A stretch of 26,103 nucleotides of DNA from JAFDWI01 sp964449375 (lineage in GTDB: Bacteria > Actinomycetota > Acidimicrobiia > Acidimicrobiales > Iamiaceae): NCBI GenBank assembly GCA_964449375.1, contig CAYVAS010000035.1, positions 1-26,103 of the forward strand. The letters run 5' to 3'. Positions 14,871-21,887 of this stretch are shown piece after piece. The notes under the pieces are model-generated. The model worked only from the letters and a program-made list of their open reading frames with translations, did no database searches and was not told where the DNA came from. A program made the translations under genes and the position numbers. Position 1 is the first letter of the stretch. Each line of letters begins with the position of its first letter.

Positions 14871-16157
14871 TCAGGACTGGGACGTCCCGTCGGACGTGGC
14901 CGGTGGTTCGTCGGATGCGGCCGGGGGAGCACCCGCAGAGGGGGGACCGGCGAACGCGGCGGCGATCTCGGGCAGCCGTGAACGGAGCTTGGCGACCTTG
15001 GTGCGGAGTTCCTCCGAGGGTTCGGCGGGAATGCCCGAAGGCCGCACCCGGTGACGAATCGGCGAATAGGCCAGGGCGTCGAGCAGGGCGACCCAGCGAC
15101 CGCTGGCAGATTCGGCACTCAAGGCGGCGTTGGTGGCGGCCACCATCGAATCGGCGAGGGGCTGGGGGAGGGGGGCACCGGCCTTGGGCGGGCGGGAGCT
15201 CAAGTTCAGCACGCGCACGATGCGCTTGTCGTCCAGCGCCGACTGCAGCTCGGTGAGCCATTCTGCCTGGGCGCGTTCGACCCGCGCGGCGAGCTGCTCA
15301 CGCAGCGCATCGGCCACCTCCCGGGTCTCGGGAGTCCGGGCGTGGTCGGTCGCGGCCACCACGACACTGCGCAGATCGCGCAGGTCCACGGTGTCGATCT
15401 GTTCGAGCGCCGCCTCCGCGCGGTCCTGCCACTCGGCGTCGAGCAGACGCGGCAGGATCGCCTCGCCGATCTCGATCAGCCGATCTCCGGGCACCTCGGG
15501 CTGGCCCTGGGCGCGGCGCTGTTCGTTGTCCTTGGCGATGGCCTGGCGGAGGTTCGGCATGCCGCCGCGCAGGAGCTGGTCCGCGACGGGCCGCTGCTCC
15601 TCGGACAACGTGTCGATGAAGGCGTTGCGGTGGGCGCGCCCCGGGCGCAGCCGCGGCGCGCGGGGCGCCCGCTTCCTGGTGCGGCTGCGATCCTGGTCCA
15701 CGGTCCGCCCCGGGCGAGACCCGGCGCGTTCTCTGGGCGCCGACCCGGCGTCGCGACGGTCCCCGGTGCGGCCGCGGTTCTCGCCGCGTCCCCGACCCTC
15801 GGCCCGCCCGCGGCGGTCCCGACCACCGTCCCGGTCACGGCGCCGCCCGGGACCCTTGCGGTTCCGGGACCGGGTCGCGAGTTGCGAGGTGACCAGGGCG
15901 TCGTCGGGAACCTCCCGACCCAGCAGCTCGAGGCGTTCGGGCCCGCGGCTGCGAATGCGTTCGGGAATGACGCCGATGACCTCGTGGCCGTCCAGGCCCG
16001 TCTCGATCTCGACCTTGAAGGTGTCACCGACCGAGGCCCCCTCGGGAAGGGTCGCCACCGCGACCTCACCCTTGGGTTGGCGGGCTCCGGCGGCTCGCCA
16101 GGTGAAGGTGGCCTCGTCGCGGTGACTGGTGAGTTCGATCTCGATCCTGCGGGACAT
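14871..16157 (-). CDS. Protein with Arg/Gly-rich disordered linker, unknown function
   Basis: The 428 residues fall in three parts. Residues 1-92 look like a folded beta-rich domain with GEVAVATLPEGASVGDTFKVE and VIGVIPERIRSRG. Residues about 93-180 are extremely rich in Arg, Gly, Asp and Ser (for example GRRRDRDGGRDRRGRAEGRG), probably disordered and nucleic-acid-binding. Residues 180-390 are mostly helical, with AHRNAFIDTLSEEQRPVADQLLRGGMPNLRQAIAKDNE and a later YSPIRHRVRP. The tail is Ala/Pro/Ser-rich. An RNA-related role would fit the RGG-like linker but is inference. I know no named family. ATG at 16157 is 9 nt from a TAGGGT hexamer, and the frame stays open with high-GC codon use throughout. 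Confidence 0.8.
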   Translation of the reverse strand: MSRRIEIELTSHRDEATFTWRAAGARQPKGEVAVATLPEGASVGDTFKVEIETGLDGHEVIGVIPERIRSRGPERLELLGREVPDDALVTSQLATRSRNRKGPGRRRDRDGGRDRRGRAEGRGRGENRGRTGDRRDAGSAPRERAGSRPGRTVDQDRSRTRKRAPRAPRLRPGRAHRNAFIDTLSEEQRPVADQLLRGGMPNLRQAIAKDNEQRRAQGQPEVPGDRLIEIGEAILPRLLDAEWQDRAEAALEQIDTVDLRDLRSVVVAATDHARTPETREVADALREQLAARVERAQAEWLTELQSALDDKRIVRVLNLSSRPPKAGAPLPQPLADSMVAATNAALSAESASGRWVALLDALAYSPIRHRVRPSGIPAEPSEELRTKVAKLRSRLPEIAAAFAGPPSAGAPPAASDEPPATSDGTSQS

Positions 16158-16165
16158 AGGGACGC

Positions 16166-16214
16166 GACCCTACCGGTTCACGGCCCCGCGGACGGAGCCG
16201 GAACCGGTGGGGTC
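16166..16214. repeat. Imperfect inverted repeat over a promoter, after the binding-protein cluster
   Basis: Two 14-nt arms, 16166-16179 and 16201-16214, are inverted copies with one difference, separated by 21 nt. The arm nearest the 428-residue gene contains its TAGGGT hexamer. The repeat lies between the stop of the last solute-binding-protein gene and the next start, so it may act as a terminator hairpin on the minus strand, although no U-run follows, or as an operator. Confidence 0.55.
16167..16172 (-). promoter_or_regulatory. -10 element (TAGGGT) for the Arg/Gly-rich protein gene
   Basis: On the minus strand TAGGGT ends 9 nt before the ATG at 16157, at the spacing seen for other genes of the window. 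Confidence 0.5.
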
Positions 16215-16221
16215 GGGCGGC

Positions 16222-18009
16222 TCACTCGGTGTAGTAGAGGGTCCCGGGCCGGATGATGCCCAGCGAGGCGGGCGAGGGGGTCGACAGGCCCGAGACGTTG
16301 TTGCGGTACACGTTGCCGTAGTAGTCGAACAGCAACGGGACGTAGACCACGTCTTCGGCCACCTGGGCCTGGATCTCGTCGTAGAGCTTCTTGCGCTCGT
16401 CGGGGTCGGAGATCTCGCGGGCCTCGTCCAGGGCCGCATCGACCTCGGGCCGGTTGTACTTGACCAGGTTGGTCTGACCCGTGGAGTGCAGAGCGCCGTA
16501 CACGCCGTCGGGATCGGCGATCTGGGGCGAGCGGAAGCACGCGGTGTCCCAGGCCGGATCCTCACCACCGGCGAGCAGCACGTTCACCAGCACCGACTGT
16601 TCGACCTGGTTCAGCGTGGCTTCCACCCCGACTTCCTTGGCCTGCTCCTTGAGGATCTGGAAGATCCCGGTGGATTCGGGGGTGTTGATGCACATGGCGT
16701 CGATGTTCGGATCGATCCCGGCCGCCTTCACCTCGGTGATCAGCTCCTTGGCCTTGGCGACGTCGGTGCGGGGGAGCAGACCGTCCTCGGAGTACCAGGG
16801 GCTCGACGCCGGGATGAAGCCGTAGGCCGGCACCCGGGCGCCCTTGTAGTACTTCTGGTTGATCTCATTCCGGTTGATCGACAGGTTGAAGGCGTCGCGG
16901 GCCTTCTTGGCGTTGGCGTCGTCCAGGGAACGGATCGCCGTGTCGGCTGCCGCCTCACCTTCGTTGGGTTCCACGCCGAAGGGCGGGTGGGTCAGGTTCA
17001 GCACCAGGATCGTGGAGCTGGAGCCCTCCGAGGGCTGCACGCTCAGCTCCGAGGCGTTCTTGGCCTGCACCAGGTTCGAGGTGTCTGCGGTCTGCATGAT
17101 CTGGACACTGTCGGACTGCACCGCCTGCAGGCGGGTCACCGAGTCGTTCAAGGGCTGGAAGATCAGCTTGTCCAGGTAGGGCAGCTCGGCGTCGTCGTTG
17201 TCGGGGTCGGTGCCGTAGTAGTTCTCGTTGGCCACCAGCGTGTAGGTGTCACCGGACACCGACTGGTACTGGAAGGGTCCCGCGCCCACGAGGTCGTCGA
17301 TGGTCGGATTCATCACGTCGGCGGCGGCTTCACGCGCTCCGGACTCGGTGATCCAACCCAGGCCCGAACCGGTGATCTGGGTGGGGAAGGCGACCACGGG
17401 CTGTTCGAGGGTGTACTTCACGGTCAGTTCGTCGACCGCGGTCACCTCGGTGATGTTGTCCGCGTTGGTCGAGCAGGCGCAGTCGTCGCTCTCCTTGACC
17501 CACATGGTGTGGTCCACGATCTGCTGCGCGGTCACGGGTTCGCCGTTGGAGAAGGTGATGCCCTCACGCAGGGTCAGGGTCCAGTGCTGCAGGTCGTCGT
17601 TCTCGGACACGAGCTTGTCGGCGAGCTGGTTGTAGTGGTGGTCGGAGTTGTCCAGCACCGGCACTCCCGCCCACTCCTCGTCGTCGGGGTCGCCATAGGT
17701 GAGCAGCGGATCGAACACCGCGTAGGCCATCTGCACGTCGGCGGGCTGGATGACGTTGCCGTTGGGCGACACGTCGAGCACGTCACTCTCCAGGCCGAAG
17801 GTCATGGTGCCGCCCCGGGTCGGGGTGCCCTCGTGGACCGGCTGGTTCACGATCTCCTGGGGGAACAGCCCCGCGTCAGCGGGGGTACCGGTGCCCTCGG
17901 TGGTGTTTCCTGGGCCTTCGCCCTGGTTCGAGCCCTCGTTGCTGCAGGCACCGATGACCAGCGCCAATACCAGGAGGGGGGCGAACCACTTCAGTCGTTT
18001 GGTCGACAC
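16222..18009 (-). CDS. ABC transporter solute-binding lipoprotein, family 5 (copy 3 of 3)
   Basis: This is a 595-residue extracytoplasmic binding protein of the peptide/nickel (OppA/DppA) type, anchored by lipid. The signal peptide MSTKRLKWFAPLLVLALVIGAC has a lipobox with Cys22. A Gly/Thr-rich linker follows, then VHEGTPTRGGTMTFGLESD, the usual start of the fold. NLSINRNEINQKYYKG and PAYGFIPASSPWY, near the middle, and the late NLVKYNRPEVDAALDEAR are typical of the C-terminal lobe of the family. The GTG at 18009 is preceded by GGAG at 8 nt. It is the third gene of a minus-strand tandem of paralogues, 87 nt after copy 2. There is no permease or ATPase gene beside it, so the ligand and partner are unknown. 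Confidence 0.92.
   Translation of the reverse strand: MSTKRLKWFAPLLVLALVIGACSNEGSNQGEGPGNTTEGTGTPADAGLFPQEIVNQPVHEGTPTRGGTMTFGLESDVLDVSPNGNVIQPADVQMAYAVFDPLLTYGDPDDEEWAGVPVLDNSDHHYNQLADKLVSENDDLQHWTLTLREGITFSNGEPVTAQQIVDHTMWVKESDDCACSTNADNITEVTAVDELTVKYTLEQPVVAFPTQITGSGLGWITESGAREAAADVMNPTIDDLVGAGPFQYQSVSGDTYTLVANENYYGTDPDNDDAELPYLDKLIFQPLNDSVTRLQAVQSDSVQIMQTADTSNLVQAKNASELSVQPSEGSSSTILVLNLTHPPFGVEPNEGEAAADTAIRSLDDANAKKARDAFNLSINRNEINQKYYKGARVPAYGFIPASSPWYSEDGLLPRTDVAKAKELITEVKAAGIDPNIDAMCINTPESTGIFQILKEQAKEVGVEATLNQVEQSVLVNVLLAGGEDPAWDTACFRSPQIADPDGVYGALHSTGQTNLVKYNRPEVDAALDEAREISDPDERKKLYDEIQAQVAEDVVYVPLLFDYYGNVYRNNVSGLSTPSPASLGIIRPGTLYYTE
17096..17136. repeat. 41-nt exact direct repeat shared by two paralogous genes (copy A)
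   Basis: The 41 bases at 17096-17136 recur exactly at 18974-19014 in the next paralogue, and in altered form in the third. They encode the segment reading VQSDSVQI on the minus strand. They show recent duplication or gene conversion between the copies, or strong constraint. Confidence 0.85.
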
Positions 18010-18047
18010 GTTTCGATCTCCATTCGAAATTCCCGTTCCGGGGGGTC

Positions 18048-18053
18048 AGCGTA
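18048..18053 (-). promoter_or_regulatory. Possible -10 (TACGCT) before copy 3
   Basis: TACGCT on the minus strand lies 38 nt upstream of the GTG, in the 87-nt gap between copies 2 and 3. It may allow separate transcription with a short leader containing the GGAG site. Confidence 0.3.
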
Positions 18054-18096
18054 GCTCAGTGATGGGGGTCACACCGCGCAGGTGGTCGCCGGGGGG

Positions 18097-19902
18097 TCAC
18101 GCGGCCTTGAAGTAGAGGCCCCCGGGGTCGATGATCCCCAGCGAACCCAGCGCCGGGGCCGACAGGCCGCTCACCTCGGTCCGGAACACGTTGCCCCAGT
18201 AGTCGAACAGCAGCGGGATGACCGCGCTGTCCGCGGCGAACTGTTCCTGGATCTGGTCGTAGAGCCGTTTGCGTTCGTCCACGTCCGAGGTGCTCCGGGC
18301 GGCGTCGAGCCACTCGTCGACCTGGGGCCGTGAGTACTTGACCAGGTTGCCCGGCCCGCCGGTGACCACGGCGCCGTAGATCCCGTCGGGGTCGGCGAGC
18401 TGGGGCGAACGGAAGCAGGCACGGTCCCATTCGATACCGGTGCCACCGCTGAGCATGGTGTTCACCAGCACCGCCTGTTCGACCTGCTGGAGCTTGCCGT
18501 CGATGCCCACCGCCCGGCCCTGTTCGCCGATGATCTCGCTGACGCCCTGGGACTCGGGTGTGTTGATGCAGATGCTGTGCACGTACATCTCCACGCCGGC
18601 GGCCTCGACCTGGTCGACGAGCTCGGCGGCCTTCGCGGCATCGTGGCGGGGCACCTGGCCCTCGGGGTGGAACCACGGGCTCGAGGGCGGGAAGAACCCG
18701 TAGGCGGGAACGCGGGTGCCCTTGTAGTACTTCTGGTTGATCTCGTTACGGTTGATCGACAGGTTCACCGCACGCCGGGCGGCCAACGCGGTTTCGTCGT
18801 CGAGGGAGCGGATCGCGGTCTGCTGGGCGGACTCACCGGGTTCGGGCTCGACGCCGAAGGGTGGGTGGGTGAGGTTCAGCACGGTGATCGTGGCACTCGA
18901 GCCCTCGGCGGGCTGCACCTGCAGATCGGGGTCCTCCTTGGCCTGGACCAGGTTGGAGGTGTCGGCGGTCTGGATGATCTGGACACTGTCGGACTGCACC
19001 GCCTGCAGGCGGGTGGTCGAATCTGCCAGCGGCCGGAACACGATCTTGTCGAGGTAGGGGAGCGGGGCGTCGTCGTTGGCCACGTCGATGCCGAAGTAGT
19101 GCTCGTTGGCGACGACCGTGTAGGTGTCGCCGCTGTGGGACTCGAACGCGAAGGGACCCGCACCCACCAGGTGCTCGATCGTCGGGTTGGAGGGATCGGG
19201 TGCCGCATCACGCGCCCCGGATTCGGTGATCCACGCCAACCCGCCGCTGGTCAGTTTGGTGGGCCAGTCGACCATCGGGGTGTTCAGCACGTAGTCCACG
19301 GTGCGCTCGTCCACCGCGGTGACCGACTCGATCGCCTCGGCGTTCTGGGCGCACGAACAGTTCAGCGACGCCTTGGCCCACTCGGTGGCCTCGACCACCT
19401 GGGCGGCGGTGACCGGTTCGCCGTTGGCGAAGACCGCGTCGTCACGCAGGGTGAGGGTCCAGTGGATCAGGTCGTCGTCGGGGGAGACGATCGACTCGGC
19501 GAGCTGGTTGTGGGTCAGGTCGGTGTTGTCGGTCACGGCCATTCCGGCGAACTCGCCGTGGCTGCCCCAGGTGACCAGCGGCGCGTACACCGCGCTGGCG
19601 AGCTGCACGTCGGCGGGCTGGATCGGTCGCTGGTTGGGTGACACGTCCAGCACGTCGCTCTCCAGGCCCCAGGTGAGGGTGCCCCCGCGTTCGGGGGTTC
19701 CCTCGTGGACCGGCGCGTTGACGAGCTCGGCGGGAAAGATGCCGGCCGTCGCGCCATCGGTGTCGGATCCGCCCGGCGTGGTGGTCGAGGTGCCGGTGGA
19801 GCTCTCGTTGGAGCAGGCGCCGACCAGCAGTGCCAATGCGACCACGAGCGCGCTCCAGCGCAGCCCCCGTCCGCGAGCCCGCCCCGATGACGGTGATGCC
19901 AT
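18097..19902 (-). CDS. ABC transporter solute-binding lipoprotein, family 5 (copy 2 of 3)
   Basis: The product has 601 residues and the same plan as its neighbours. The N-terminal charged segment and hydrophobic span end in LLVGAC, a good lipobox with Cys30, followed by a Ser/Thr-rich linker. VHEGTPERGGTLTWGLESD starts the folded part. NLSINRNEINQKYYKG, VPAYGFFPPSSPWF and NLVKYSRPQVDEWLDAAR are shared with copy 3. ATG at 19902 follows an AAGGGG purine run and lies 29 nt after the stop of copy 1, so it is probably in one operon with it. It may bind a peptide or another small solute. Both flanking genes are paralogues; no transporter subunit is adjacent. Confidence 0.92.
   Translation of the reverse strand: MASPSSGRARGRGLRWSALVVALALLVGACSNESSTGTSTTTPGGSDTDGATAGIFPAELVNAPVHEGTPERGGTLTWGLESDVLDVSPNQRPIQPADVQLASAVYAPLVTWGSHGEFAGMAVTDNTDLTHNQLAESIVSPDDDLIHWTLTLRDDAVFANGEPVTAAQVVEATEWAKASLNCSCAQNAEAIESVTAVDERTVDYVLNTPMVDWPTKLTSGGLAWITESGARDAAPDPSNPTIEHLVGAGPFAFESHSGDTYTVVANEHYFGIDVANDDAPLPYLDKIVFRPLADSTTRLQAVQSDSVQIIQTADTSNLVQAKEDPDLQVQPAEGSSATITVLNLTHPPFGVEPEPGESAQQTAIRSLDDETALAARRAVNLSINRNEINQKYYKGTRVPAYGFFPPSSPWFHPEGQVPRHDAAKAAELVDQVEAAGVEMYVHSICINTPESQGVSEIIGEQGRAVGIDGKLQQVEQAVLVNTMLSGGTGIEWDRACFRSPQLADPDGIYGAVVTGGPGNLVKYSRPQVDEWLDAARSTSDVDERKRLYDQIQEQFAADSAVIPLLFDYWGNVFRTEVSGLSAPALGSLGIIDPGGLYFKAA
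18974..19014. repeat. 41-nt exact direct repeat shared by two paralogous genes (copy B)
   Basis: This is the second copy of the sequence at 17096-17136, 1878 nt apart in the same orientation, inside copy 2 of the binding-protein genes. Confidence 0.85.
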
Positions 19903-19931
19903 TCGATTGTCCCCTTGTGCTTCGGTGGTGA

Positions 19932-21695
19932 TCAGTTGTCCAGGTAGTACAGGTTTCCCGGGCGGATGACGCCCAGTGACGTCGCCGAAGGGGTGGACAG
20001 CCCGCTCAGGCTCGAGCGGAACACGTTGCCGTAGTAGTCGAACAGCAGCGGGATGTAGACCACGTCCTCGGCGAGTTGCCGTTGCAGATCACCGTACAGC
20101 TTTTTGCGGGTCTCCTCGTCGGCGGTCTGTCGGCCCTCGTCCAGGGCGTTGTCGACCACCTCACGGGAGTACTTCACGAAGTTCGTCGGCCCGTCGGTGT
20201 GGAGCGAGTTGTACAGGCCGTTGGGGTCGGCGATCTGGGGTGCCCGGAAGCAGGCCACCTGCCAGTCGATGTCGCCCGCCCCGGCGAGCAGGTTCTGCAC
20301 GAGCACGGCCTGTTCGACCTGTCGGAGCTTGGCGGTGAAGCCCGCCTCGTTCACCTGTTGTTCGATGAGCTGGAACGTCGAGGTCGACAGCGGGCTGGAG
20401 ATGCACAGGGCGAGGACGTCGGTGGACACCCCGGCGGCCTTCACCTGGTCCACCAGTTGGGTGGCCCGGGCCAGATCGAAGCGGGGGAGCTGGCCGTCCT
20501 CCACGAAGTAGGGGCTGGTGTCGGGCAGAAAGCCGTACGCGGGGTTGCGGGTGCCGCGGAAGTTCTTCTGGTTGATCTCGTTGCGGTTGATCGACAGGTT
20601 GAAGGCCTGACGCGCCTTGAGGGCGGTGGCGTCGTCCAGCGCACGCCGAGCAGCGTCCTGTTCGGATTCGCCCTCGTTCGGGGTGACTCCGAAGGGCGGC
20701 CTGGTGAGGTTCAGCCCGATGATCGTCGAGCTCGACCCCTGAGCGGGTTGGACGCCCAGGTTCGGATCCGACTTGGCCTGGACCATGTTCGCGGTGTCGG
20801 CGGTCTGCATGATCTGGACGCTGTCGGACTGGACCGCCTGCAACCGGGTGGTGGTGTCGGCGAGCGGCTTGAAGATCACCTTGTCCAGGTAGGGCAGCGC
20901 CGCGTCGTCGTTGGCGGCGTCCACGCCGTAGTAGTGCTCGTTGCGGACCACGGTGTAGGAGTCTCCGGATCGCACCTGGTAGCGGAACGGACCGGTACCC
21001 ACCAGGTGGTCGATGCCCGGTGCGTCCGGGTCCGGCGCGCTCTGCCGTGCACCGGACTCGGTGATCCAGCCCAGCCCGCTGCGGTCCAGTTTGCCGGGCC
21101 AGTCCACGACGGGCTCGGACAGTTCATAGACCACCGTGTGGTCGTCGGTCGCCCGCAGCTCGGAGATCAGGTCGATGCTCGCCTTGCAGTCACAGGTGCC
21201 GGACGCCTTGACCCATTCGGTGTGGTCGATCACCTGGGCCGCGGTGAGCGGCTCACCGTTGGAGAACTGCACGTCGTCGCGCAGGGTCAGCGTCCAGGTC
21301 CGCAGATCGTCGGACGCGGTGAGCTTCTCGGCGAGCTGGTTGGCCCGGTGGTCCGAGTTGTCGGTGATCGGCAGCCCGGTCTCGTCGAAGGTGATCAGCG
21401 CGTCGAACACCGCGGTCGCCAACTGCACGTCAGGAGGCTGGACCACTTCCTGATTGGGCGACACGTTGAGCACGTCGCCCTCCAGACCCCAGGTGACCGT
21501 GCCGCCCCGCACGGGCGTGCCCTCGTGGATCGCCCGGTTCACCGCCTCGGGTGGAAACAGGTTGCCCGGGTCGGCGATCTGGTCGCTGTCCACGGTGCCC
21601 TCGGTGGTGCCGTCGCCGTCGTTGCCGCACGCCGCTGCGCCCAGGAGCAGGATCGTGCCGAGCAGGACTGCACTGATGGTCTTGGTTTTCCCCAT
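19932..21695 (-). CDS. ABC transporter solute-binding lipoprotein, family 5 (copy 1 of 3)
   Basis: The product has 587 residues and is first in the operon order. Its signal peptide MGKTKTISAVLLGTILLLGA leads to AACGND with Cys23; the residue at -3 is Ala, so the lipobox is weaker than in the other two. IHEGTPVRGGTVTWGLEGD, NLSINRNEINQKNFRG and NFVKYSREVVDNALDEGR are the shared family blocks. The ATG at 21695 is 8 nt from a TACCCT hexamer; an in-frame extension back to 21806 runs through the palindrome and is unlikely to be coding. It is the most divergent of the three. The cysteine pair in GTCDCKASID recurs, with the cysteines shifted, as a Cys-x-Cys in the other two copies. Confidence 0.92.
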   Translation of the reverse strand: MGKTKTISAVLLGTILLLGAAACGNDGDGTTEGTVDSDQIADPGNLFPPEAVNRAIHEGTPVRGGTVTWGLEGDVLNVSPNQEVVQPPDVQLATAVFDALITFDETGLPITDNSDHRANQLAEKLTASDDLRTWTLTLRDDVQFSNGEPLTAAQVIDHTEWVKASGTCDCKASIDLISELRATDDHTVVYELSEPVVDWPGKLDRSGLGWITESGARQSAPDPDAPGIDHLVGTGPFRYQVRSGDSYTVVRNEHYYGVDAANDDAALPYLDKVIFKPLADTTTRLQAVQSDSVQIMQTADTANMVQAKSDPNLGVQPAQGSSSTIIGLNLTRPPFGVTPNEGESEQDAARRALDDATALKARQAFNLSINRNEINQKNFRGTRNPAYGFLPDTSPYFVEDGQLPRFDLARATQLVDQVKAAGVSTDVLALCISSPLSTSTFQLIEQQVNEAGFTAKLRQVEQAVLVQNLLAGAGDIDWQVACFRAPQIADPNGLYNSLHTDGPTNFVKYSREVVDNALDEGRQTADEETRKKLYGDLQRQLAEDVVYIPLLFDYYGNVFRSSLSGLSTPSATSLGVIRPGNLYYLDN

Positions 21696-21703
21696 GGGCG
21701 GCG

Positions 21704-21709
21704 AGGGTA
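21704..21709 (-). promoter_or_regulatory. -10 element (TACCCT) for the binding-protein operon
   Basis: On the minus strand TACCCT ends 8 nt before the ATG at 21695, suggesting a leaderless first gene and a promoter for the three-gene run. Confidence 0.5.
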
Positions 21710-21769
21710 CCGCAGCTCGGGAGATTGTGCGAGGACCAGGCCCACATTTCTGGAAAGCGCCCATAAGAT

Positions 21770-21840
21770 ACGTTCTGTAAAGTAAGTCGAAGGAGGCGCT
21801 GGGCAAACGCCCAGCGCCTCCTTCGATTCACACAGAACGT
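21770..21840. terminator. Nested palindrome: 18-bp perfect hairpin inside a 9-bp outer repeat
   Basis: Arms at 21787-21804 and 21809-21826 are perfect inverted copies of 18 nt around a 4-nt AAAC loop. Outside them ACGTTCTGT at 21770-21778 pairs with ACAGAACGT at 21832-21840. It lies after the stop of the 434-residue minus-strand gene and before the promoter of the binding-protein operon. On the minus strand the stem is followed by CTTACTTTAC, moderately T-rich, so an intrinsic terminator for the upstream gene is the simplest reading. Confidence 0.8.
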
Positions 21841-21841
21841 G

Positions 21842-21885
21842 GGGTGGGACCTGGGCTGGGCTCGGGTGGGACCTGGGCTGGGCAG
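21842..21885. repeat. Tandem 22-nt direct repeat with G-quadruplex-type runs
   Basis: Two 22-nt units start at 21842 and 21864, with the first 20 bases identical. Each has four G-runs (GGG-T-GGG-ACCT-GGG-CT-GGG) on the plus strand, which fits the G3+N1-7 pattern. The repeat is between the stop of the 434-residue gene and the nested palindrome. Confidence 0.8.
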
Positions 21886-21887
21886 GG

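Noticed and set aside
14291..19641. Long plus-strand reading frames opposite the minus-strand genes, including 16129-18054 and 18577-19641
   Set aside because: They mirror the minus-strand solute-binding and other genes, have no motifs, and arise from GC-rich third positions. The minus-strand frames carry clear families.
21696..21806. N-terminal extension of the first binding-protein gene to 21806
   Set aside because: It would encode part of the palindrome and put residues before the signal peptide; ATG 21695 fits the promoter hexamer and a lipoprotein start.
21787..21826. End of an insertion sequence
   Set aside because: No transposase gene, target duplication or second copy is seen in the window; terminator is simpler.
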